From Lepas anatifera (lineage: Eukaryota; Arthropoda; Thecostraca; Lepadidae): a DNA stretch of 64,000 bases. Both the position numbers and the translations under genes were made by a program. Each line of letters starts with the position of its first letter. Position 1 is the stretch's first letter. The notes under the pieces are model-generated. The model was given only the letters and a program-made list of their open reading frames with translations. It did not search any database and was not told the origin of the DNA. Shown one piece after another: positions 49,568 to 60,676 of the stretch. The stretch is taken from contig JAOTON010001603.1 in assembly GCA_034440635.1 (NCBI GenBank), forward strand, positions 248,001-312,000, written 5' to 3'.

Positions 49568-50358
49568 ATCACCCCTCCCAGTATATATGATGGAGGGTGC
49601 ATGGTGCACCCCACAAGTAGGACTTGCCTATTTTCCAACTAACCACTCATGTCATAGATGATCCACTGCAAAATTTAAGCAATAGCTGTTTAACCTTTAA
49701 ATGGTTTATCGTAGGCTAAGGATAGGTTATGTTAGGCTAGCTTGGAAATCAGGTTAGGTTAAATCGGTTAGATTTCTTCACCGCAGTGATACCTTTCACT
49801 GCGGGTCTATGCTAACCACACTCATACTCTTACTAACAATCTAACTATCCTCTCACACTTCTTTTCCTCTGCGCGGCGGCTGCCCAGCCGGAGAGGGGAG
49901 CTGCAACCTCACCTCCGGGTTGCAGGGTAAATTCGCGGCACCCTGGCCAGGTGTTTAGCGCACTTTCTAAAATATGAAAATTATTGATTTAACGGAGGAT
50001 TTCGAGTAACGTAGACAAGCGGACATCAGTAGCTGACACACAAAATTCTAAATTCTAAATTCCAAATTCTAAATTTAAGGTCTTCAACCACAGAGATAAC
50101 CTTCGCACTCTGCGGGTCTAAACTTATTAAAAGACCTCCCTTGGCATGGCTATGCCATTGCCACGACCAAGTCCATTCGCAAGCTAAAACATCTTGCAAC
50201 CCATTACTTGAAATAACTCCCTTTGCTTTAACAGACTAACGTAGCTTGCCCTCACACAAAATTCTAAAATTCTCCCACACACTCCTTTAGAGGCGGGCAA
50301 AGGTGCTATGCACAGAACGCCTAACAAAAAGCCATAAGTAAGTAAGTACACAGTATCT

Positions 50359-52195
50359 CCACTATCCATGTGGCTATTCTGACGCCGGTCGTAATGAAGA
50401 TGAGGGACATAAATGACGAACTTAAGCAAAAACACACTGTAGGATAAGGATAGAATGGTTGATCGGGAAGGACAAGGATTATCCACGGGGAGGGTCGCCA
50501 CAGGCGCCGCGCTTAACCCATGGAGTGCGATAGTGCGACTTGATGAAGGGATCCGGTGAAAAAACATGGAAAGCAACAAACGAACAAGGCGCGACGATGA
50601 CGGTGATTATGTATTATTCTCGTTCTTTGTCGGCTGGTCTCTCTCTTCATTCTTCGCTTTTGTCTTCGTGATTCCTCGTTTTCGTTTCTCAGCTCTTATT
50701 TCTTAATAGTGTATTCGTAATTTCTTTTCTCTTCAGTCCTCTTCATGTCCTCGCTTATTAGGCCGGTTGTTTAGACAAAGCTTTTCCGGGTATATTTGTG
50801 ATAAGGATCACAAATGGATCAATTACCGGGAAGAAAAACAAGTGTTTAAAACTGTTTACATTATCCAGGAAAACCTCACATTTCATGCACCAGCTATTCA
50901 TGGGCCTAATAAAGAAATGAGGGTAAAATTTGAATGCACACAGGTTTTACAGAGCACTCTTGGTAATTCTAGAGCCCTATTTCATCCGCGACTTGCACCA
51001 AACGCACTGAAATATTATTTCTTCCTTTTCTTCCTTTCTTAACGGAGATTATTTCGTTGAGTTTTTCACTTTTTCTCAGAAGCGTTCTCCAGGAGGTTCA
51101 CTCTTATAATACAGTATATAGTATATAGTACAATGAAGACGAACAAAAGTAACTATACTATACTCCCAATCCTATATGATACGATAATAAGATGGCATAG
51201 GTGTCCTCGGTTATTGTAGTGAAGGAGTTCTAACGCATGTGAAAGCATATTTTAGTATATTAAGTGCAGTGAATTGGACAGGCATCCCATAGCGAATACG
51301 GAACAATTCATGTATGACCAGATTGTTCACACCACTCCCCCCCGAGTTTTGGCGTGAGCGGATAAAGATTGGGCAATATGATAAGTATCAATAGCTGAGG
51401 AGCATATGTACATACATTAGGGCGGCTTTTTAGAAACTTTTTATGACCTTTTCACGCCAGTCAGTTCCTAATATTCTTGGACACGCTGATTTCGAATTTA
51501 ACATATACAATTATGTTTACAAATTTTATTACCGCGCACAAACGCTTTAAGTTTTTTTGAAAAGCGGAAATAACTATTTTCAGACCCTCTTGTGCTGAAA
51601 ATGTAGTGTTGAAGTGTGCTGATTCGGCGTATTTATATATGGGGTTTGATCATTTTTGTTCCCGTACAATCTGCTAGTATGCACTATTTTATCGTGATTG
51701 ATAAACAGTAGAGATGCTAAGGGCACGTAGCTCAATCATCATAGGGAATGTGGCACCTTTATAATGGGATTTGAACTGAGCTAGCCATGTAGTAGAGCAT
51801 GCATGGCATGACGGTTAATGCCCAAAAAACCTGCATGGTGGTTCTGGATACGCCGGCCATGCTTTGTGACATTTCACCAGAAGCCATCACTTTCTGCGGT
51901 AGCACAATTCCCGATGCCAGAATCTTTAAAAATATAAGGCTTACCATGGATAGGAACATGGAGTATCAGTATATGTATTAATCACCAACAAGCACATACC
52001 CAATTATAGGTGGAGTCAATGAAAAATAAAACGCATAATCACCAACGGCCTGTTCCTAAAACGTGCTAAAAACATTTCAAAACACAACAAGCGCAGATAA
52101 TCAACCTGTGTCACTGACCTATAATAGCTGCTTGAGGTGTCGTAAAAGAGGCGATACACTTCTTAAGTCGTCCAATATGATCCGTCAAAATATCG
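50359..52195. other. 1.8 kb of intron without recognised features
   Basis: AT-rich. The only notable item is a segment at about 51755-51825 ('aatgggatttgaactgag..tagagcat') that resembles 57037-57110 and may be part of a tRNA-like interspersed repeat. Confidence 0.4.
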
Positions 52196-53075
52196 TTAGT
52201 TGGTGAGAAAGCTAAAAATATTGTTTACAACGCGAGGAGCCTGCACAAACATCACTCGACCAAAAGGCACATGTAAGAAAGTTGCACTAGCATCCCTGGT
52301 AGTTCTAGATGGTACATCAAGCGAGAAACATTCCACAAGATGAGATGATACGATGAGACTTCTAAAAACCTTACTTGTGAAAAGGATGTCATGTTGTACA
52401 TGCCTTGCCAGTAAAGTACGAACATCATAAAACTTCGTCAATTCCTCGTAATCTAGTAAAGAGCAGGCTGGGTCAACATGGTTCGCAAGCCACATGAAAA
52501 ATTTGTGCTGAATTCTTTCTACATGGTCCAGATGGTATTTTGCTGCTCCAGCCCAAACCACTGAACAATACTCTAAAACCGACCAGACGTTAGCATAAAA
52601 AGCCGCCACGGTGGCTTTCGTATCCAGCTTACATCCAGGGGAGGCCGCCTGGAAGGTTCTGATTAATAAATCGATTGATCTGTTTGGCTTGGAAACCATA
52701 GAGTTGATATGGTCGGAAAAGGTGAGCCTTTGTTCAAGAATGATTCCTAAATATTTTATGGAAGAAATGTTCTCCAAAATTGTTCCGTTGATTTTATAAG
52801 CCGAATCGATGTGATAACGTTTTAAATAGATTTTGAAAGACTTGCATTTTGATGCGTTTTGATTCATGTTCCAGGCAGCAGCCCAACTTGTTCCTGCGTC
52901 CAGGTCTTTCTGTTAAGTGTTAACATGATTTTGGGATTTCACTTGATGGAAAATTTTTAGATCGTCGGCGAAAAGCAAACGCTTGGTAGAAACTACGTGT
53001 GGCAGGTCGTTGACAAAAACTGTGAACAACAACGGTGAGATGAGTTCTCCCTCAGGTGTGCCTGAAGTGTCAGTT
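52196..53075 (-). pseudogene. LINE reverse-transcriptase fragment 1
   Basis: Read leftwards from ~53075: GTPEGELISPLLFTVFVNDL, then LLFADDLKIF, a frame break, then 52867-52196: SIKYLGIILEQRLTF, VWSVLEYCSVVWAG and RIQHKFFMW. These are the palm-to-thumb motifs of a non-LTR reverse transcriptase. It differs from the I-like element and has lost its 5' portion. It is a dead fragment in the SDR intron. Confidence 0.85.
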
Positions 53076-53084
53076 ACATCGCCT

Positions 53085-53551
53085 GGGGAATGTATCGGAG
53101 TTCTTGTAGCGTTTGGTCATCCACGTCACGTCATCCCTCGCGCTGCCCTCAAGGCTATTGTGAAGTCACTTGTGTTGTCTATCGTTCAGTACTGTCTGTC
53201 CATGTACGGTTCTTGTCGATAGTTGTAATTTTGCCGTGTCCAGAAAATCGTGAACCGCTGCACGAGGTGTGACTGGTCGGAGGCAATATGACCACATATC
53301 TGACGCGATGTCGAGGCTTGGCTGGCTCGGTGCCAAGCAGCTGGTTTGTTACTCGACAGTGTGTGACGTTGAGCGGATTGCAGTGGCTGGACTCCCGGAA
53401 TATGTGTGGCAGACTTTTGCCCGGAAAGCCAGCCAAGTGCATCAGCAGCCACAATACACTTGCGCCGAATCGTGGGCACTCTGGAATATGGGCGGAGTCC
53501 GGCCGCCGTTTCTATGCTATCGAGGGGTGGCGACGATGCATCGGAAGGGAC
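53085..53551 (+). pseudogene. LINE reverse-transcriptase C-terminal fragment 2
   Basis: IPRAALKAIVKSLVLSIVQY..YGSC (to 53222), then, in another frame, RRQYDHISDAMSRLGWLGAK..YSTVC (53275-53390), then GRRFYAIEGW (to ~53540). This is the region downstream of the FADD motif in a different LINE. It lies tail-divergent to fragment 1 and is frameshifted. A TTAA MITE adjoins it at 53552. Confidence 0.75.
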
Positions 53552-54589
53552 TTAACCCGCGCCCCACCGGGGGTCCGGCGCCACCTTCGCCCCACCGGGG
53601 GGCCATCGATGGCCCCCGCCCCTCTAACTCCGAAAATATGGGCGTTAGCGCAAATCTGCAAAGAACAATAGAAAGCTCGCGTCAATTCAGTAAGAAATTA
53701 CTTCGCATGTTTTAGTGCTCAGGTCAATGGTTTGACCTCCAGAGGTCAAATTAGGTCAAGATCGGCTATTTTCACTCAAATATGCAATGATTAAGAAAAC
53801 TGGGCATAACTCTTATGTCATTAGAGCTATTGAGGCCTGGTAAAGTACATTTGATAGCAAATTGCCAGTACTTTTTCCGCTATGTGGAACGTAAAGACCT
53901 CCCGCCAGTGGTTTGACCGCCAGAGGTCACCTCGTGACCTAATATGACCTGAGGTCACGAAAGGTCAAAAAGTGACCTTGACGTATATCAAATGAAAGCC
54001 AGTGACAAGACAAACACGATGGTGTTTGTTTCACCGCTCTAGCTTAATTAGGTCAAAAGTTATTGTCCAAATACTGTTTTTGACCTCTGGTGACCTTGGA
54101 TGACCTTGGAAAAGTCAAAGGGCAAATATGACCCCTGGGATCCGTGAAAGGGTGTCCAAAAACGTTGTTCTGAGCAGTCAGAGTATTTGCAATCATTTTT
54201 GTGGCTTTTATATCATGAAATAGCTTTTCCCCATGCTTTGTCAATGGGAGAGGTCGCCTCGTGACCTGACCTCAGGGCACGAAATCGAAAAATCCCGGAT
54301 ATACACCTTGTAGACCCTGGAGGGGTCATGAAGTGTAGGAAGTTTCAAATCGATCGACTTTGAAATGTAGCTCTTACAGAGCTCTAAAGGTGAAGTGAGG
54401 TGACCTTGGTTGACCTCGTCTGGTGACCTGACCTTGGGTGACCCGGGGTAAAAAATTTCAGGGATGATGGGAAAATGATGCAGTGAGAGGTAGAGCCCTC
54501 AACCGCGGTGCTGCGCCTCGTCGTTTTTCTGCTATCCCGGAAAAACCTTAGGGGGGCCATCGATGGCCCCCCGGTGGGGCGAGGGTTAA
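53552..54589 (-). mobile_element. TTAA-flanked MITE, family B copy 2
   Basis: A 1,038-bp inverse copy of 30824-31842 with TTAA at both ends (53552-53555, 54586-54589). It is highly similar throughout. The 4-bp-spaced half-sites are conserved as TGACCT at 54081, 54091 and 54101. Confidence 0.88.
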
Positions 54590-54593
54590 GCCA

Positions 54594-55605
54594 GGTGATC
54601 CGCATTTTAAGGCCAGTAAAAAACAACGGCTCTTTTTCTGTAAATGCGGCTTGGAATACCTTCATATTCTCCAAATGGTAGTATCTTAGCCACCATCAAG
54701 GGTATTGTTGCATGTTTGGACCTGTTACCTCTGAGAGGTCATCTGGGACTACTTAAGCAGGTTTACAGCCTTAGGTCAATAACTTCGCAGGAAATATTGA
54801 TAGAGCATTCGTTTTGATACGATAACGTTGGATTATCAGCGCAAGTCGATTGCTATGCATATTGGCTGTTTTTTTCAAATGACAGCCTTAACCTGACCTC
54901 AGATAAGACCACTTGAGTGTTTTGACCTAGAATGATTATACATAATTCGATATCCGTAACGGAAGGAAGCGAATGGCGCCTAAAACTACTTAAACTCGGC
55001 CCAGTCGGACGCTATAGCTAAGAAACGCTTCTAAAACCTGTCCCTTTCTTTGACCTGCCAGGACCTCAATATTGACGGAAGTCAAAAGTGACGGATATAT
55101 AGTTTCTTGGTTATTTCTTATGGGTTATCCAGCAGCCTAAGCGATTTTTTCGTTATCCCGCAAAGAAGCGGAGATCGAGGGGAGATTGTTTAAACCTCCT
55201 CCCCCCCACTGGGGCGAGGGTAACCCAGATTCCCATTGGGGCGGGTGCTAAGACGAGGAGTATAATGCGTTGAATGAGACAAGTTGAATACCACCGTACC
55301 GGTGAGGATGGCACAGAGGCCCATACCGGATTGGTTAATATTTGGCTCATTTCGCAGAAAATATAAATGATAAAAACCCGCACTTAATATCCGGTGCAGA
55401 TAGGGAAACTGCAAAACACGAGGTTTTGACACGAAACGTGAATTCATGCTCGAAATGATACATGCGAAAACAAGAAATAAACAAGAATCTTTGCTCGTCA
55501 TGCTCCCCATGCCGACCGTCTGCAGAGGCCCCAAAGCTTCGGTATTTCTATATCATTGACACCTCACGTCTGAATCTTCAACGTTTAACCCTCCTCTTGT
55601 TTTAG
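54594..55605. other. 1 kb intron, possible diverged TTAA-MITE relative
   Basis: The segment has scattered AGGTCA/TGACCT motifs (54736, 54773, 54895) and, near 55150-55235, 'ttatcccgcaaagaagcgg' plus 'cccccccactggggcgagggtaa', resembling the right end of family B. It is too diverged to define ends. Confidence 0.35.
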
Positions 55606-55750
55606 GTCTCTGAGCTACTCTGCGTTGTACCACATCGGCGACAGTTTACAACTGCTCCGAGCCATGGACACGTTTCGAGGACGCGGATCGACCACCGATA
55701 CAAAAACTTCAAACGGCAACTGCGTCCAATCCGAGAAAAAGCTGGAGTAG
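55606..55750 (+). CDS. SDR16C-like dehydrogenase (gene 1), last exon
   Basis: After CTTGTTTTAG the split Leu codon is restored and 47 residues follow: SLSYSALYHIGDSLQLLRAM, DTFRGRG and a Ser/Thr/Lys-rich tail to TAG. RAMDTFRGRG matches the usual C-terminal end of the family. The intron before it is 16.2 kb and holds the LINE, two reverse-transcriptase fragments and a MITE. Confidence 0.88.
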
Positions 55751-56036
55751 TTTTGTTACTGTGAGCAACAAATATTGATGATGTCAAGTCCTCCGCCGTT
55801 GGTTAAACTCTTGCTCCCAGGCAATGGATACAGGCCATGTCCTCGGCGCGCTGCCGCTGTTTTGAGATTATGCATACGACGGGGAAACCGAGACCAGCAA
55901 ATGTCTTAGCTTGTCAAGAGCTGTGTTTGCGCGTTTCCTCCATTTTGGTGTTTTTGAACGGTTTCCGATATGTGCAGTTGTACAAATTTCGACAGAGGGA
56001 GGGATGAAACGCGGCGTGTTCGTTGTACTTTGTAGC

Positions 56037-56042
56037 AATAAA
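56037..56042 (+). terminator. candidate polyadenylation signal of SDR gene 1
   Basis: AATAAA about 290 bp after the stop codon, followed by a TG/T-rich stretch. Confidence 0.5.
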
Positions 56043-59000
56043 GCAGTTTATTTTGGTTTCAAGAAAAGTTTGTTATGTATATAACGTTAGCTGCTGTTTT
56101 CTCGACATTGTTAGCTTTTATGGCGAGAACTTTTTACTTCTCGTTCTGTTCTCAGCTTAGTTCTTCTTTTATAGATATACCGTACCTACGGCTTTCCAAC
56201 TTATTCTTATTTCTTACTTTGCTAGGCGATCGGGGGTTTTCCGGGAAGCTAAAAATCGGTAGCCGAATCTGAGCTCTGGTTTGTTCTGCTCTCTATGCAG
56301 TTAAAGGACTTCGCTGCTGTGCCGCTGGTCATCATTAAGTTCAAGTGGTAAACGGAACACGCCAGACCTCAATGCTGGAAGAGTGACAAATGTACTAGTC
56401 GATCAGTTGGCAAAAATGTCACTGCTACATCGGCCATCGTCCACTCTTGTAAGTTATTGATTTTTTTCGAGACATATTAGCGGAATATTTCAGGGAAGAA
56501 AACTTGAGCTTTGTTGACAGGGAGGATGCCATTGTTACCATGAGCTCCTCTGCTCCATAGCGTATGTTACCAATGCAATGCCATAATCTGGGCCACAGCA
56601 GAGTAAGTTGAATTCGCTTGTTGCAAGAGCCATTAGCGTAAATGCTCTTCCTGACATGCCATATTCGCGGGTGTTCTGTCTGAGAGTGTTGACAATGTAA
56701 TCCTATATTTCACCATAGCAATGGGAGGTGTTCATAGTGAGTGACTCTCGGAAAGGCCGAGAGAAAACTAGGTTTAATTCCGGTGCAACTGCAATGTTGC
56801 ACAACATGTAGTGACTGTTCCAATGAGCGTTTCTACCGTATATGTGAAGATAATAGAAGTCGGGAGTGATTGAGGCAAATCTATAAATCAAGCCCTGACG
56901 ATTGTAATGTTGCAATATACCTGCAACACCCTGGTCTGTGGGTGAGTAATCAGTGTTTGCAGGTGTCGGCTCACTGATGCGAGGTCTGGTGTTCAAATCT
57001 GGCGAGTTGCCGGATTAAAGCGGACATGAAACCTTCGTAATGGGAGTTGAACTGAGGTAATCGTGTGATAGAGCATACCTGGGAACACTTAATCGGATGG
57101 CCACGGGGTATGAGGTAGCCGTGCAAACGTGACGTAATGCTCAAGTTCGGCAGCGCGGATGAATTGGTATTGCCTACACCTCTTTAAAACATGCTTGCTT
57201 AATGTGGCTCTGTCACTGGTGACTTAAATGCCTATAACCTTTTTCAATGGCTAATTTGAAACGTTAGATATGTTTTAAAACATAAAGAAAAATGGCCGAA
57301 GCTGATAAGTCTCACCTTGGGTCCTAATGATATTATCTGCTCGCTAAAAGCGTTTTAATTGTATTTCTATTAGTTTGGGACGTAAATGACGACAACAGCA
57401 TCATACGTTAACACCAGAAAAATAAAATTGAACGGGTTGCGGCCTGCCCTGTTGGAAATGAAACGAAACATAAATAAGGAAACATTGTGTTACTATATAA
57501 GTAATTTTTATAACAAAGATTGTTCATATTAGGCTTCCGTAAATGTTGCACAAGCCTCGAACACTAATTCACCATTATAAACATGGACACTAGTCACATT
57601 TAAACGAAGGTGTTCATTCCCATGCAGACCACCTCATGGGGATTTAGGCTACCTAGTACTCATGGGGATTTAGGCTACCTAGTAAATCCCAGAATCTAGC
57701 AGTCATATGAATGAGCTAGTTACATCTGCTAGAAAACGAGGACTGACTGAGGGGGATTTACGGGAGAAAGTGAATGAAAGAAAGTAAATTACTCACAGAA
57801 TGCAGAGAAGCAGGGATTTTCTAAAAGGCTGCTAAAAAGAGAGAAGAGACAAAACTCATCAATGTATAAAAATACACATAAACAACGTTTCCTAGCAAAG
57901 ACTTCGTACCTCTAGCAACGAAAAATAAAATGAAACGAAATCTTGAGGTTCTTATCCGTTTTTAGCAGAAACAGGACTGATTTTTTCAATGAAGAATGCC
58001 CCTGAAACCACTGCAGTCTGGAATTGCACCAGGAACCACAATCCACAATCCAATCCACAATCCATCCAAGTGCGTTCTAATCTCTAGAAAGCCTTGCAAC
58101 GGGCCGCGAGTTGCTGGCGCTATATGCCATTATAGTTCGTGTGTCGTAAACCCAAACAATTGCATCATTACGCGTACCCACCTCGTTTCGAAATCCGCGG
58201 CAGCGTGAGTGTTCCGGACTTAAAATTTAGCAGTGCCTTCTTCCACCACTCCCGGTGAAGTTGCGTAATTGTCCTGGAGAAAACCCGTTCCTCTGTCGGT
58301 TTCCCACTAATAACTTGTGCTAAATAGCTGCATGTATCCACACAGGCACTGTGCGACTCATATACATTTGACATGGCGGTAACGGGTCGATGCAAAGCTC
58401 GCAGTGGGCCCCGGAGCTCGATTTTTATCGCAGGACAGGAAGACACGGCAGACATGCAGTTCAGACGTGAACATACACGACCCAAAACGTCAAATGCATC
58501 CATTTCCCAACAGCCACAATAACCCGAATTCCCATAAAACTCCAGGGTGTCCCACTACACGTTAGGACCGCCCCCCCCTTTACACTCGAAAGGACTGCCT
58601 CCAGTTCGCGCACCGTAACCCCAGAGAATGGTGTTGGCAAACATAATCGTCTAATATAAGTGCGTACCACCACCGGCCGTATCCACTTATATGCAGTCGC
58701 GGAGGCGCCCGCAGTGAAACAAATCACGGCTATTCTTCCAGTGTTCAGTTATTTCTATTTCAGTCATGTTCAGTTCTTTCAGTTGCATGGAAAGGACGTG
58801 TTTTTCGGTGCTCTTGAAATTGATGCAAATACTCATGTTCCAATTCAAAACCAGCAAAGATATCAGCTTGATGCATGGTACATTTTTCCGGTACATGATG
58901 TGCTAATTTTCCTTCACCTCGACCGTTCGTGGCGCAAGATAAAAGAGGATAAAAATAATTATATAATTACATTTGGCCTACTGCCGTCTTCCCCGCTTAT

Positions 59001-59554
59001 TTTTATTTTATCATTTCGTTGCGTTTTACGTGTTTGCGTGAGCCACCCCAAGAAAAAGCTTCTGGGGCGGAAAGATTGAAATATTTCAGGATGGCTACTT
59101 CTTAGAGAAGCAAACACGAAGTTTTAAAAATTCATGAAAATATCGGTACTGTAGATAGAAAAAGAAGACACGAATTGAACAATACGTTTGATGAGAATCA
59201 ACACTGCCACAGGCAATGTGAACCACGGAGCGTAATTTATAATATTGAAGACAAAACGAATACGTAGCCAAGAAATTGATCATTTTTTATACCATTTCTA
59301 CCTTTTTGGACCAGTTTTCTGCAACTTATGATGCATTTGGTTAAAACAATATATTATGCTTTAGGAGTAGAATTCCTTACTTTATGCTCAGTGCCTAGCG
59401 AAATGAAACTTTGAAATTACCTACCGGGTTGAGGTGCGGATTTCTATCTCTGGATGTGGGGTGCCGTCACCTAGCATTTGTTTCATATATGAGAGAGTGC
59501 AGCTTGGTGTCATGTGTGGGGGCTGTAGCTTAGTGTTTATAATACAATGGTCCT
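56043..59554. other. 3.5 kb without a recognised gene
   Basis: No exon was identified. A tRNA-B-box-like 'ggtgttcaaatctgg' lies near 56986-57000 and a 65-bp repeat relative of 51755-51825 at 57037-57110. A direct repeat of 'ctcatggggatttaggctac' occurs at about 57630 and 57658. Confidence 0.4.
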
Positions 59555-59562
59555 TTTAATGC

Positions 59563-59827
59563 CATATGCGGCTCCAGGGCGGCAAAGGGGGCACGTGCCT
59601 CGTCGATGGACCATCGGCGCCCCTAAAATGGTCGCGTGCCCCCTAAAAGGTCGATGTTGCCCACTGAAATGTCGCTTTTCTCCCCCCCAATATGTGAAAA
59701 TCGGCGCCCACCGATAGGATTTTGCGCCCATTTGATAGGTTTTGCCAGTTAAAAGTGGCGCCCCTAGTCGTGATGGTGCCCCTCCCCCGGAGGTGCCCTC
59801 CGATCGGAAATCCTGGATCCGCCTATG
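59563..59827 (-). mobile_element. hAT-like MITE, family D copy 4
   Basis: A 265-bp copy in inverse orientation, CATATGCGGCTCCAGG to CTGGATCCGCCTATG. The left duplication is TTTAATGC (59555-59562). The right one is split by the adjoining MITE: T(TTAA) at 59828-59832 resumes as AGC at 60674-60676, giving TTTAAAGC, 7 of 8 identical. Confidence 0.82.
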
Positions 59828-59828
59828 T

Positions 59829-60673
59829 TTAACACGCGCATTGACGGGGTCTGAGCCACCTTCACTTTGACAAGGGGGCGGGAACCTGCCCCCTTAAGAT
59901 CTCGAGAACCACAGTAGGTAGCGAAAAACGGTAAACGGCGTTGGGTAGCCCATCCACTTCTCCATCGAAAATAGTTGAAATATTTTTTTCAGGTCAGATT
60001 TAAGGTCACCAGAGGTCAAAACATGCCGTAATAGGGATAACATATAAATTAAGTTTTTGGGCATTGCATCCGAAGAAGTAAAGATAGAGCAAAACGATTT
60101 ATACTACATGAATCCTTGCAGCAAGCCGAATCGAATGATATATGACTTGACCTTACTAGGTCAAATCAAGGATTTGACCTGACCTGAGGTCAGGTCAGGG
60201 TCAAATGATATAAAATGTATATCATTAGGACCGCAAAGCCAAGGTGAGTCTAATGCTGCTAAAATAAACGCTCTATTACTACCCGTTACTGAGTTATACA
60301 GTAAAAAAACATTTTTTCTATGTATTTCCAATGGAGACGTCATGCCTCGTACCTGACCTTAGGTCATCGATATCAAAAATACCGGAACATATTTTAGAGA
60401 ACTCGGTGAGTCCATAATGTGATATGAATTTCAGTCGGATAAGTTTACCATGCTCCGACTTATGCTATCTTAAACTTGTTTTGAGGTCAGGTCACTTGAC
60501 CTGTACTGGTGACCTGACCTGAGATGACCAAACCTTAAAATTTTCACAGAAGTTCTAGAAATGATGAGGGAAAGGGTATGTCACGTACGGCAGCGCCACG
60601 CGCCGCCGTTTTTCTGCTATCTCCGAAAAACTTGAGGGGGGCAGGTACCCACCCCCGTCAATGCGCGTGTTAA
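59829..60673 (+). mobile_element. TTAA-flanked MITE, family A copy 2
   Basis: An 845-bp complete copy with TTAA at 59829-59832 and 60670-60673 and the same termini as 1173-2019. AGGTCA at 60003-60008 and 60013-60018 keeps the 4-bp spacing. A central TGACCTGACCT/AGGTCAGGTCA palindrome lies at about 60176-60200. It inserted into the TTAA inside the target duplication of the family D copy before it. Confidence 0.9.
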
Positions 60674-60676
60674 AGC

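Larger units (their letters stand above)
44795..50346 (+). mobile_element. I-like non-LTR retrotransposon (LINE), 5'-truncated, with target duplication
   Basis: A 5,552-bp insertion flanked by the perfect 12-bp duplication TACACAGTATCT (44783-44794 and 50347-50358). It ends in (TAAG)-type units ('ccataagtaagtaag') instead of poly(A). It begins inside ORF1, so it is 5'-truncated. ORF2 holds endonuclease, reverse transcriptase and RNase H in that order, which is the I/R1/LOA-group architecture and excludes most Jockey, CR1 and RTE elements. Several frameshifts show it is inactive. The perfect duplication suggests a fairly recent insertion. Confidence 0.92.

Noticed and set aside
49725..49780. 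Arthropod telomere-like TTAGG motifs
   Set aside because: Only a few scattered GGTTAGGTTA units within the LINE 3' UTR, not an array.
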